NCBI RefSeq assembly: GCF_009712035.1
Contig: NZ_VILB01000008.1
Span: forward strand, 24,518 to 88,517
Reading direction: 5' to 3'
Origin: Anabaena sp. UHCC 0187
Lineage (GTDB): Bacteria; Cyanobacteriota; Cyanobacteriia; Cyanobacteriales; Nostocaceae
DNA: 64,000 nt
The position numbers and the translations under genes are program-made. The number at the start of each line of letters is the position of its first letter. The stretch's first letter is position 1. Positions 44,128-53,444 of this stretch are shown one piece after another. The notes under the pieces were generated by a model, which saw nothing but the letters and a program-made list of their open reading frames with translations, was not told the origin of the DNA and searched no databases.

Positions 44128-44154
44128 TTAGCACTCAACCCTTGTGAGTGCTAA
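44128..44154. promoter_or_regulatory. CIRCE operator (HrcA binding site)
   Basis: TTAGCACTC (44128-44136), a 9-base spacer, then GAGTGCTAA (44146-44154). This is the exact CIRCE consensus recognised by the HrcA repressor and normally found at groESL and groEL. Here no chaperonin gene is in the window; the nearest gene reading away from it is the 117-residue one at 43635-43988. On its minus-strand side TACAAT (about 44170-44175) could be a -10 box. Confidence 0.95.
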
Positions 44155-44323
44155 AGTTTATTTGGTTGTTACATTGTATTATTAAATAATATATGGCATT
44201 AATCCCAGGATGTAAATGATTTTTAATATTCTTCAAGAAAGAATTAACTTCTTGCAAAAGCTGGCAAAAAAGTAAAGGAAAATACTTTTCTATTTCTCGA
44301 TTTCTGCAAGAAGTCTCTGACAC

Positions 44324-47300
44324 CTATTTTACCTGGCCACGGAAGCGCACAAAGCCGTAAGAATTAGCTGGATTTCCCGAACTAGTAGCAGCAGGTAGAT
44401 TCAGTAAAGTAGTTGAATTAGTGATATTGACTACTACAGCACCGTTAGTATTACTACCACATGAAGCTGGTATATTGGTATTATTATTAGCTGGATAATA
44501 AGTACCCCGATCTGCATCTGGATCATTACTTAAATAAACAGTGCTAGAGCCAACTGCTAAGGCAATACCATGATCTGATGTTGGTAAACCACCATCATTA
44601 GGAGTTAAACCATTAAAAGCTGTAGGGACAAAAGTGACGTTAGTTGGTACTAAGTCACAGAATTTAACATTAGTAGCATCTGCTGTACCATTAGATAGGA
44701 AATAAATTGTGTATTCTATTTCATCACCTGGCTTCACAGTTCCAGCATTAATTAAGCCTTGCAAGTAGCCGCTAGGCCATTTTTGTATGGCATCATCATC
44801 AACATCACGGGGTGTAGGTACATAATTGTCAGCAGTGGGAGATACAGCACTACTACCATCAATAAAAGTATTAAAATCTTGACTATTAATTCTGGTGATG
44901 CGTTTAACCAAAAGCAATTTTGATTTTGGCGCATTACCGTTATTATTCTGCCCAACGCTAGTAATCCGACTACCTGTACCATCAGTATCTATAGTTGGTA
45001 AAAAGTTTGCACATCTATTATTTGTATTAGCATCTCCACTGGTAGTCGCTTCCCAGCACGCACTCGTATTAGTATCAGTGCCATTTCGAGTCAAACTAAT
45101 AGACTGACCTAAAGCAGTCGTCACTAAACTAGACTGATAGGTATTGTCCCAAAGATTGAGAACACTGTTTGGAGGTGAATTAATCTCACCACCAGTACCA
45201 TAAGCGATATAATCAATCACCTTATCCAGATTGTCGTATAACCAAACATCATCACCTGTATTATTCAGTTTAGGAGTTAGTCCCAACCAACTCTGAAACG
45301 CTGCTCCTGTAGCTTGATTATTGGCATTGTTGTCACCAATCCAAATCACTGCATATTGCCCTGGTTGTAAGGTTGTACCATTAGGAAATGTGTAGGTAAA
45401 ACCATTAGTAACATCATTATCGCTTGCGGTTAAGTGGCCATCTGATAAACGAAAACCACTCAAGTCTACCGCTGATGCAGAAGAATTGTAGAGTTCAATA
45501 AATTCATCATTGGTAGCAGTAGTTGTTCCTGTTTCCTTGTGTAATACTTCATTGATGATGATGTTGCCAGCGTTAGGGGAAACAATATCAATAATCTCCA
45601 CAGGGACAAACTCTGCTGCACTGGGAACATAACTCCATATATCTAATCCTTTGGCATCACCAAATGAGCCTGTACAAACGGTGTTAGTACTTCCACCAGA
45701 ACTTGCGCCAAAAGCTCGTTGAGTGCTAAGAGTATTAAATCCTGAATCTAAATTACTACTATGTTGACCGTTGACAGCCGGAGGTGGATTACTTCCACAA
45801 AGAACGTTTCCTACTGTTCCTACAGTAGTTCCCCCTACAGTAGTATAACCACGATCATCATAAAATCCTGTATGTTGCCCTAATGGGTTCGTAGCATTGA
45901 TGAGAGTAAAATTTGGACCACCAAGAGTGCTATTTTCAACATCAAACAGGGGAAAATGGTATTCACCACCACGGTTGCGGATAGTAGTTGAGTAAGTGCC
46001 AACGGGGAAATAGTTGCCACTATTATCTTTACCATCCCAGGTAACGGTTTTATTTATTGGCGACAGTATTTTTCCACGTAATAAACGGTTGTTGGAATTA
46101 TTAGGGTCAAAATTTACACCGTCTCTGCTAATGATTATTTCATAACTGCTCAACAAATTACTGTCGAACTTAAAGGTTCCTCCACTTTTATAGTTGGAGG
46201 TATTGGACATTAGTGTACCAGTAAAACTGGCATTACTGATAACTGGTGATATGGCTGATATGGGGAGGCTACGAGCTAATATAGAGTTAGAATCAGGAAT
46301 ATTAAAGAAAATAACGTGGTTGGGTGGTGCAATATTTACTCCACCTTGAGGTGTTTGCAATAAAGGACTATCTACGTTATTGACAAGATTATGATAAAGA
46401 GGTGTTAAGCCATCACTATCCAAGTAACCAATATCATTACCATAGACCAAAAAACCATTAGGATCTAATCCGTTTAAGCTAGTTTTATATTGATAGCCAT
46501 CTTTAGTTACAATATAGAACTCAGAATTGATAGGTCTGCCATTATTTCCCGTAGTGAGCGCCAAATAGTCTGTAAATAGTCGCCCTTTAATGTCTGTTGT
46601 AGAAGTTAGACTACTGCGGACTGTGACATCCCATGCTGTTATATTAGCGGCTGAACTATTGCTGCCATTATCCTGACTGGTAAAATTAATAGCTCCATCG
46701 TGCCTAGTACCAGTACCAGTATCCGTACTGCTTCCGCCAACTCCGTAGAAAACTACATAATAAATACCAGTCGTAGGAACTTGATAGTAACAAGGTACGT
46801 AGCCACCAGAAACAGCATTACCTGGTGTGCCATTTGTCTCATTTGTGATGGTGTCTGGACCGGCTAATTCTTGAGTCCGGCTAGTGATTTTGCCTAAATT
46901 TGTATTTGTAGTGGAAGTTCTTTGGCTGGAACATCGGAATACTTGATTAGAGAGAGTTTCATCGCCAATTCTCCCTGTTTTCGTACCATAAATAGTAATT
47001 TGAGCCTGACCCACTCCTTCGGAACTAGAACCCAAGAGGATGTATTCTCCAGCATTAGCGTAGACTTGTAGTAATGTCCGCCGTCGTAGAGAATTGTTAA
47101 CAAAATTAGTAGCGCCAGGTGGTGCAGAAGTTGGTCCCCAGAATTGACTTCCGTACCATTCAAGGTTAGCTCTAAAACCAGTAGCACTAGAAGGATGTAA
47201 ATCCCTACTACCTTCAGCTTGAACTGGTTGTATCCAGTAACCCCAAGACAGTATGAGAAGAAGGACACCGAGCCATTTTGTTTGGTAATTGACAGATGGT

Positions 47301-47422
47301 TGATGTTTAGAAGTATTCTTTGTAGAGACTTTCCGAGGAACGTCTCTACATGAAGCTGATTGATTTTTAGAGCATCTTGCGGAGAGAATTATTTGGGAAA
47401 GATATTGAAATAATAGGCTCAT
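44324..47422 (-). CDS. Exported lamin-tail-domain protein with DUF11-like end
   Basis: A 1032-residue exported protein. Residues 1-45 include a repeat-encoded stretch (CRDVPRKVSTKNTSK), followed by a membrane-like signal segment (WLGVLLLILSWGYWI, VQAEG). A long all-beta region follows; residues about 610-760 contain a lamin-tail domain (NIIINEVLHKE, FIELYNSS, VDLSGFRLSD, LQPGQYAVIWIGDN). Residues about 880-1000 are DUF11-like (VKPGDEIEYTIYFLSNGTADATNVKFCDLVP). LTD domains occur in secreted cell-surface proteins. It is the last gene of the minus-strand cluster, 74 bases after the OmpA-type gene. Confidence 0.85.
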   Translation of the reverse strand: MSLLFQYLSQIILSARCSKNQSASCRDVPRKVSTKNTSKHQPSVNYQTKWLGVLLLILSWGYWIQPVQAEGSRDLHPSSATGFRANLEWYGSQFWGPTSAPPGATNFVNNSLRRRTLLQVYANAGEYILLGSSSEGVGQAQITIYGTKTGRIGDETLSNQVFRCSSQRTSTTNTNLGKITSRTQELAGPDTITNETNGTPGNAVSGGYVPCYYQVPTTGIYYVVFYGVGGSSTDTGTGTRHDGAINFTSQDNGSNSSAANITAWDVTVRSSLTSTTDIKGRLFTDYLALTTGNNGRPINSEFYIVTKDGYQYKTSLNGLDPNGFLVYGNDIGYLDSDGLTPLYHNLVNNVDSPLLQTPQGGVNIAPPNHVIFFNIPDSNSILARSLPISAISPVISNASFTGTLMSNTSNYKSGGTFKFDSNLLSSYEIIISRDGVNFDPNNSNNRLLRGKILSPINKTVTWDGKDNSGNYFPVGTYSTTIRNRGGEYHFPLFDVENSTLGGPNFTLINATNPLGQHTGFYDDRGYTTVGGTTVGTVGNVLCGSNPPPAVNGQHSSNLDSGFNTLSTQRAFGASSGGSTNTVCTGSFGDAKGLDIWSYVPSAAEFVPVEIIDIVSPNAGNIIINEVLHKETGTTTATNDEFIELYNSSASAVDLSGFRLSDGHLTASDNDVTNGFTYTFPNGTTLQPGQYAVIWIGDNNANNQATGAAFQSWLGLTPKLNNTGDDVWLYDNLDKVIDYIAYGTGGEINSPPNSVLNLWDNTYQSSLVTTALGQSISLTRNGTDTNTSACWEATTSGDANTNNRCANFLPTIDTDGTGSRITSVGQNNNGNAPKSKLLLVKRITRINSQDFNTFIDGSSAVSPTADNYVPTPRDVDDDAIQKWPSGYLQGLINAGTVKPGDEIEYTIYFLSNGTADATNVKFCDLVPTNVTFVPTAFNGLTPNDGGLPTSDHGIALAVGSSTVYLSNDPDADRGTYYPANNNTNIPASCGSNTNGAVVVNITNSTTLLNLPAATSSGNPANSYGFVRFRGQVK
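47321..47350. repeat. GTAGAGAC palindromic repeat in the N-terminal codons
   Basis: TGTAGAGAC (47321-47329) pairs perfectly with GTCTCTACA (47342-47350). It lies inside the 1032-residue gene between its first ATG and the signal segment; the same family occurs at 1325 and 55081. It therefore encodes about ten of its N-terminal residues. Confidence 0.85.
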
Positions 47423-47496
47423 AAATAGTTTATTCGATGATTATAATTTAAGGTTTCGGATCACAGGTTCTTTTCAGAAGTAGGGAGATGTGTTGT

Positions 47497-49590
47497 TTAT
47501 CTCTCCAATTGCAAATCTTCCTCTTGAACAATTACTTCTATGCCTCGAATATCTTTGAAAATAAATTCTGAACGACGATTACGTGCATGATCTAATTTAC
47601 TATTGCCAGGGGTTAATAGTTCGGTTTCACCAAAGGAACGAATTATCATTCTTTCTGGGTCAATACCTTGACGAATGAGATAATTTCGGGTGGCTTTGGC
47701 GCGATTTGCTCCCAATTTCATATTATATTGATCGCTGGCACGTTTATCGGTATGTCCATAAATTTCAACGATGATTGAGGGATTTTCACGTAATACTTGA
47801 GCAATTTTATTGAGGATGTTCGCACTAGCGGGACTAATATTATATTTGTCTAGGGCAAAATGGATGTTTTTAGGAACTTTGAGTTTGATTGGTTCATTAG
47901 GTATTTCTGTAATTTCTGGGGGAGTGATTGGAGGTTTGTTTGGCCGTGGTGGAATTAAACAATTAGGAAATGGGAGAGAAATTCGAGATTTTCTATTGAT
48001 AACAATCGGTTTATTGATATTAATAGGACGAATTACCGCCGGATAGGCAGGTTCTGATGTACCATATTGTTTGAGGGTAGCGATCGCACTCACTCTATCT
48101 CCTGGTTGTAAATTATCCAAGTTAAAGCTAAATTTACCTTGATTATCGGCGGTGGTGGTTGCTAATGGTTGGCTTAAAAAGCCATAACCGCTTTTACCAG
48201 TAATTCGATAAATATCAACTTGGGAATTAGGTTCAGCTATACCATCAATACCAACTTTAGAACTTATCCCTAGGAAAAATTCAGAACTGAGAAATTTAGG
48301 GCTATTAATAGCACCATTAGCTGTATCTAATCTTCTATTTTCGGAATTACGCATAGGGTTCGGTCCGTCCCCATTTTGAAAATCATCTACTCCCACATTA
48401 TGCTGATTATTTAGGTCTATACTTAATCCTTCTAAAAAAGAAAATTTATTATTTTCAATAATATTTCTATCACTTTGGGGATAGGATGTAATTACTACTC
48501 CTGCACCTGCTTGATAACTAATATTATTGTTATTAACCTGATGATCATTCCCCATTAAATAAATAGCAGCGCGACGAAATCTCCTGCCATTAGATTTAAT
48601 TTGATTATTAATTATTTTAGTAGATCCTTGTGGTTTAAAGGCATAAATTCCACTACCATCATTCCCACAAATTAAGTTTGATGTAATTTCCGATTTATCA
48701 ATATTACCATCTAAGCGAATAGCATCGGGCATTCCCGCTAAACCATTACTAATAATAATATTTTCAGCTATTTGCATTTCTGTGGCTTGCCAACCTGTAA
48801 TAATCGCACTACCATCATGATAAGAAATGCGATTTCTTTTGATAATTGTTCCCTGGGAATTAAACACAGAAACCCCAAAAGCAGAGGTATTTTCTGGCAT
48901 TTTCCCATCAGGGAGAATACCTAACCAATTATTTTCAATGACTACATTTTTAGGAGGTTGGTTATTTTCTGTTTCAGAAATTTCTCCCACGAAAGATTTT
49001 AATTTAATTGTATGGGGATGGGTAAAAGTATTAGATATAAAAATATCTGCTGGTGGTGTACTTGCGGTATCTCGATGATAGGAGTTAAAACCATAAATAC
49101 TCAAACCGCGAATTGTGATATTATCGGCGGTGATAGTTAAACCACGAAAAACTTCAGCATTATTAGCAGCAGTAATACTAACTACAGGTTGAGGAATATT
49201 AATTTCCGCTGTTGGCGACTTTTTACTATCATATCCTGGTTGAGTTGTTCCATCAATAATTAAGCCAGGAGTAGCTAGAGGTGGTAAAATTTCTTGCAGA
49301 TAAATTGTAGTTTTTTGTGGTGGTAAATTAAACTCTATCCGAGAATCTTGATTAGGGGTAACTTGAGCTTTTTCAATATTACTTAATTGTTCTATTTTTA
49401 GAGTACCATTAATTAGAGAGATTGCTTCTCTCAATGTTAAAGTATCATCTGCTTTAATTTCTCCGTCTTGATTACTATTCACTACTATTTTTAGTCCTGG
49501 AGATTGAGCTAAGGTAGGAATTGGCAGAAAGATGAGTAGTGATAAATAAAGATTAAATAAGTTTATAATTTTAAATTTTAATAGTTTCAT
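47497..49590 (-). CDS. Beta-helix protein with OmpA-like peptidoglycan-binding domain
   Basis: A 697-residue exported protein. Signal peptide INLFNLYLSLLIFLPIPTLAQ, then a right-handed beta-helix (residues about 95-420) with NDG/NNQI repeats, a short beta-sandwich and a proline-rich linker (RPNKPPITPPEITEIP), and residues about 570-690 an OmpA C-like domain (IHFALDKYNISPAS, IVEIYGHTDKR, NMKLGANRAKATRNYLI, RRSEFIFKD). OmpA domains bind peptidoglycan. Its ATG overlaps the stop of the barrel gene (ATGA), so the two are translationally coupled and probably form one complex anchored between the cell wall and outer membrane. Confidence 0.85.
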   Translation of the reverse strand: MKLLKFKIINLFNLYLSLLIFLPIPTLAQSPGLKIVVNSNQDGEIKADDTLTLREAISLINGTLKIEQLSNIEKAQVTPNQDSRIEFNLPPQKTTIYLQEILPPLATPGLIIDGTTQPGYDSKKSPTAEINIPQPVVSITAANNAEVFRGLTITADNITIRGLSIYGFNSYHRDTASTPPADIFISNTFTHPHTIKLKSFVGEISETENNQPPKNVVIENNWLGILPDGKMPENTSAFGVSVFNSQGTIIKRNRISYHDGSAIITGWQATEMQIAENIIISNGLAGMPDAIRLDGNIDKSEITSNLICGNDGSGIYAFKPQGSTKIINNQIKSNGRRFRRAAIYLMGNDHQVNNNNISYQAGAGVVITSYPQSDRNIIENNKFSFLEGLSIDLNNQHNVGVDDFQNGDGPNPMRNSENRRLDTANGAINSPKFLSSEFFLGISSKVGIDGIAEPNSQVDIYRITGKSGYGFLSQPLATTTADNQGKFSFNLDNLQPGDRVSAIATLKQYGTSEPAYPAVIRPININKPIVINRKSRISLPFPNCLIPPRPNKPPITPPEITEIPNEPIKLKVPKNIHFALDKYNISPASANILNKIAQVLRENPSIIVEIYGHTDKRASDQYNMKLGANRAKATRNYLIRQGIDPERMIIRSFGETELLTPGNSKLDHARNRRSEFIFKDIRGIEVIVQEEDLQLER

Positions 49591-52500
49591 ATTCTTAGTT
49601 TCCCGGCTGTGTTTCCTTTAATTAATGATTCCTGTTGTTGTTGTGGTGCAACTTTTTGTTGTCCGAAACCTTCAAATAGTTCATTAAGTTTCACAGTTAA
49701 ACCTAAATATGGACCACCTGCGGAACGAGTTCCAGAAAAGTCTCGGTCATCAACTTTACCAAAAACGTAACCAGCAGCAAGACGCAAATTAGAAGTTAGA
49801 TAATAGCCGGCTTCTACAACAAAGCCTGTTTCTGTATAATTACCTTGACTAATCCACCGCGTTTCTCCCACCACATCCATGTTGTATCCTAAGCGATAAG
49901 TTGCCCGGAATTGTGCTAAATTTACTGTACTTGTCCCGGCTAAATCACTGGCTAGATAAGAGGTACTATTACGTAAGCCATATTTACCATAAAATTCCCA
50001 TTGCCAATTAGGAGCATAAATAGCTTCCATTGCAAAAGTATGATCTTCTGAACCTGTGCCACTTCCTAACAGGATTGTATCGGGAATAGTTGCCGGATTT
50101 TGACGATATTCATAGCGTAATAGGGCGTTAAACTTATCACTACCAATGTCACGATAAGCTAAACCAACTTTCAAGTTGATTGTGTCTCCTAAGCCAACCA
50201 ATTTTTGATTAGAAGAATTAGCTTGTTGGTAACGTGCTAAAGCTGTTAAAGAGGGCGTAATTTTACCAGTTATACCACCAGAAATAACTGTATTTGTGCC
50301 TCCAGCAGAATTACGATATTCGTATCTAGTGCTGGCTTGAAAATTAGGATTATCACTGTATTCTAAGCCAGCACTGTAGCTATCACCGCTATTAAAACTA
50401 ATGCCGGAAGCTGCTTGACCAAAAGCAAAAGGTTGAGCAGATTGTTGACCTGTGGCTTTTTGTGTAAAGAAGTTACCAAATATGTGTTCATAAGCTAAAT
50501 TTAAGCGTAAACCAGGAGCAATAGTCCAAAGATTTTTTAACCCAATTGCACCTTGAGTAGTCATTTCATTTGCACCACCAATGAGAGAATAGCGCCCGGT
50601 TACAGTAGTATCTGTACCAAGTTTGTGTTCACCATTGACATTTAAACTGGTGATAGCATTACCGCTATATTGACCACTATTAAAAAGTTGATGTGTCAGA
50701 CTAATATTAATGCCACGAATAGCTGCCCAATTTAGTCCAAAGATGGTACGGTTGGGGTAAACACTATCATTTTCAGCCGAGAGACTAAGTTCATTTTGAG
50801 CCTGAAATGTGAGACTCTTGGCAATGGGAACAGAAAAACGCGATCGCAATTGTTGAGAAGTACCACCGAGGGAAGTAGTAGAAATGCGATCTTGGCGATC
50901 GCGGTAAATCCAATCTACATCAAAAGTGGCTTTACCTAAACGTTGTTGAATACCCGCAGAAATGGTAGTTAAGGAATTATCAAGTTGATTACCGGGAGTA
51001 GCTTCAGGTTTGGGGTTAAATAGTTCTTCAAAGGTATTACGAACTTCGGGAGCAATACCAAAATTATCTTCGTGATCATATTGCAACCGCAGATTTGTAG
51101 TTGTAGTAACTTTACCTGTCAGTTGCGCTCCATAACGAGTTTGTCCGGGAGCAAAACTAATGGTGGCATTATTGGCAAACCCTGGATCTACAGAAGTATA
51201 ATAAGCGCGACCTTGAAGACCTGAAAAAATTTCTCCTTGTGCTTCCAAACGATAAGCTTGGCCACTGACTTTACCAGCTACATCAGAATTATTGGTGGAA
51301 TGGGCATATTCAGCAATGAATTTACCACTATTTCCCAAGGAGATTTGCGTATCTGCACCATAGATTTCAAAATCTCGGATTCCTTGATTTTCTTTGAGGT
51401 AAGTTGCTCCTATCCAACTATCTTTCCCCGCGCCCCGATTCAAGTTATATTGCAAACGACCAGCATAAATATTACCGTCAGAGTTTTTCACGTCATACTC
51501 GTAGGTAACAATAATTCTGCGGACTAATATCTGTCCATATTCATCCAGCGCAGTTCGCCGAATCGCTTCTCGGAATAATAAAGTTCCCCGATCATAATCA
51601 ATTTCATAATCCGGGCCTCTGGTGAGTTTTTGCCGCTTAATGACAGTTCCTGGACGATTGAGTTCTTCTAATTCCAAATAGACATTTTCGCTACCTCCCT
51701 GCAAGATTCTGCGGGAAAGGAAGTAGTAACCACTTGTCCCATCTGGGGGAATTGTATCTCGTTGGAATCCTTTAACATATTGACTATAAAAACCTGTAAT
51801 TGCCAGATTTCCTAAGTTGTAGTTAGTTTTAAAACCATGTAGTTGACGACTGGTAGCTGTAAATTGCTGTGATGGTTGGGCAAATTCCTCTGTGTTGTAG
51901 TCACCCCACATGAAATAATCGGGGTTAGCACCAGAAATCTTAGGCGATCGCTCTAATCGGGCAAATACGCTATCAATAGAAGGAGTAACAACTGTAGATG
52001 TGGAACTGTCACCATAAACAGGATAGTTTTTATCATTAGATGAGCCAGTTCTAAACAAATTATTATCACAGTTGCAATCTTCATTCAAACTGCGAGAACT
52101 ATTATATGCACCTGTAAATAACCATTCTCCAATTGCACCAGTGGCAAATATGGCTGAGTGAAAACTGACTTGTGTATTGTTATCTTTATCAGGTGGGAGA
52201 AAATCACGATATCGGCTGTAATAATCTGTACCTTTTGCACCTACTCGTAAATCTATCACCCCAGTTAACAAACTAGGACGAAGTGCGGTTTCAAATTGTA
52301 GTTGGGTAAAACCTTCTAAGCCAGTAGCTGTAGCCCGAATTCTCACTGTTTGAGCTTTCGTATCTGAACGTAAATTAGCTACAAAAAAGCCACTCTTAGC
52401 TTCTACTTGGAATCCTGGTTGATCTGGTTTGAAGTCTGTACCAATAAACTCCCCGGCTGTGGGGAATAATGTAATAACAGCATCTTGATTAGAACGATTA

Positions 52501-53444
52501 CCACTTTTATCTAGTAATTGTCCCTGAATTACTGTGGTAGAACGGCCATCAGCAGGAATCCGAGTTGCACGACTTTCTAATTTTAATTCTGTTGGTGCGC
52601 CTTTAATACTTACCTTGGCTATTTCCGGTGGTTCTGTTCTTCCCACCACTTGAGCAGAAATAGTGTTTTCCCCCGGTTTTAAACCCACCCCATACCATGT
52701 CTGAGTTACCAGATTGGTAGTAGTATCTGTTTCTGTCCGGCCGATTAAGGAGGAATCAACCAACTCTCCATTCACTCGCAATTCTAGCTGACTACCAGCA
52801 CTAAACTGCACAATTATGGAAGTAACAGGACTATCTAAAACCTCATCAGACATAGGAGTGAGAATTTTCACTACTTTGGCTACTTGAGAAATTTGGGGTA
52901 CTGTTGTCGTTGGATTTAAAGATGCCGGAACAGGAGCATTTTCGGTTGTGGTAGTTGGATTTAAAGATGCAGGAATTGGAGAATTTTCTATTGTGGTAGT
53001 TGGATTTAAAGATAACGGAGCAGGAGCATCTACCGATTTTTCTGTAGTTGGATTAGCAAAATTTAAAGATTGAGCAAGAGGAATATTTCCAGCTTTTTGT
53101 ACTGTTTTGACTGGTTGATAATTGGCAGAATTTGTAAAATTTAAAGATGGCGCAAGGGGAATATTTTCAGCTTTTTCTGCTGCTGTAGGTACAGGTAATT
53201 GAGTTAGAGGAATCGCAGAAACTTCTTCTTTTTCTGTAATTTTCGGCTGTGATTTAGCAGCATAATTTTCTGCTGCTTCAGCACTAATTTCATCACCAAC
53301 ATAGGTTTGTGGTTCTGAATTAGTTTGTTCAGTTGTGCTTTCGGCTTTAACTAAATTATGAGATACTATAAAACTGAAAGCTCCAGCTATAGCCCCCATT
53401 AATCTTACATTCAAAATACCAGGATGGTTTAGTTTAGGTTTCAT
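49587..53444 (-). CDS. Large outer-membrane barrel protein with Ig-like plug region
   Basis: A 1285-residue protein. A signal segment (LMGAIAGAFSFIVSHNLVKA) is followed by a Pro/Asn/Thr-rich low-complexity region with 17-residue repeats (SLNPTTT, ENAPVPASLNPT), an Ig-like domain (residues about 190-400, GAPTELKLESRATRIPADGRST), and about 800 residues of alternating strands ending in YLGLTVKLNELF, a transmembrane barrel. Barrel strands lack a TonB-box-like start. The ATG overlaps the stop of the DUF11 gene (ATGA), with GGAGGG as ribosome site. It could be a secretion or assembly channel for the DUF11 proteins. Confidence 0.8.
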   Translation of the reverse strand: MKPKLNHPGILNVRLMGAIAGAFSFIVSHNLVKAESTTEQTNSEPQTYVGDEISAEAAENYAAKSQPKITEKEEVSAIPLTQLPVPTAAEKAENIPLAPSLNFTNSANYQPVKTVQKAGNIPLAQSLNFANPTTEKSVDAPAPLSLNPTTTIENSPIPASLNPTTTTENAPVPASLNPTTTVPQISQVAKVVKILTPMSDEVLDSPVTSIIVQFSAGSQLELRVNGELVDSSLIGRTETDTTTNLVTQTWYGVGLKPGENTISAQVVGRTEPPEIAKVSIKGAPTELKLESRATRIPADGRSTTVIQGQLLDKSGNRSNQDAVITLFPTAGEFIGTDFKPDQPGFQVEAKSGFFVANLRSDTKAQTVRIRATATGLEGFTQLQFETALRPSLLTGVIDLRVGAKGTDYYSRYRDFLPPDKDNNTQVSFHSAIFATGAIGEWLFTGAYNSSRSLNEDCNCDNNLFRTGSSNDKNYPVYGDSSTSTVVTPSIDSVFARLERSPKISGANPDYFMWGDYNTEEFAQPSQQFTATSRQLHGFKTNYNLGNLAITGFYSQYVKGFQRDTIPPDGTSGYYFLSRRILQGGSENVYLELEELNRPGTVIKRQKLTRGPDYEIDYDRGTLLFREAIRRTALDEYGQILVRRIIVTYEYDVKNSDGNIYAGRLQYNLNRGAGKDSWIGATYLKENQGIRDFEIYGADTQISLGNSGKFIAEYAHSTNNSDVAGKVSGQAYRLEAQGEIFSGLQGRAYYTSVDPGFANNATISFAPGQTRYGAQLTGKVTTTTNLRLQYDHEDNFGIAPEVRNTFEELFNPKPEATPGNQLDNSLTTISAGIQQRLGKATFDVDWIYRDRQDRISTTSLGGTSQQLRSRFSVPIAKSLTFQAQNELSLSAENDSVYPNRTIFGLNWAAIRGINISLTHQLFNSGQYSGNAITSLNVNGEHKLGTDTTVTGRYSLIGGANEMTTQGAIGLKNLWTIAPGLRLNLAYEHIFGNFFTQKATGQQSAQPFAFGQAASGISFNSGDSYSAGLEYSDNPNFQASTRYEYRNSAGGTNTVISGGITGKITPSLTALARYQQANSSNQKLVGLGDTINLKVGLAYRDIGSDKFNALLRYEYRQNPATIPDTILLGSGTGSEDHTFAMEAIYAPNWQWEFYGKYGLRNSTSYLASDLAGTSTVNLAQFRATYRLGYNMDVVGETRWISQGNYTETGFVVEAGYYLTSNLRLAAGYVFGKVDDRDFSGTRSAGGPYLGLTVKLNELFEGFGQQKVAPQQQQESLIKGNTAGKLRI

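Noticed and set aside
44135-44323. 62-residue frame after the 1032-residue gene (minus strand)
   Set aside because: It starts one base after the stop of the lamin-tail gene, covers the CIRCE site, has no start signal and no recognisable domain. A stop-codon read-through was considered but has no support.
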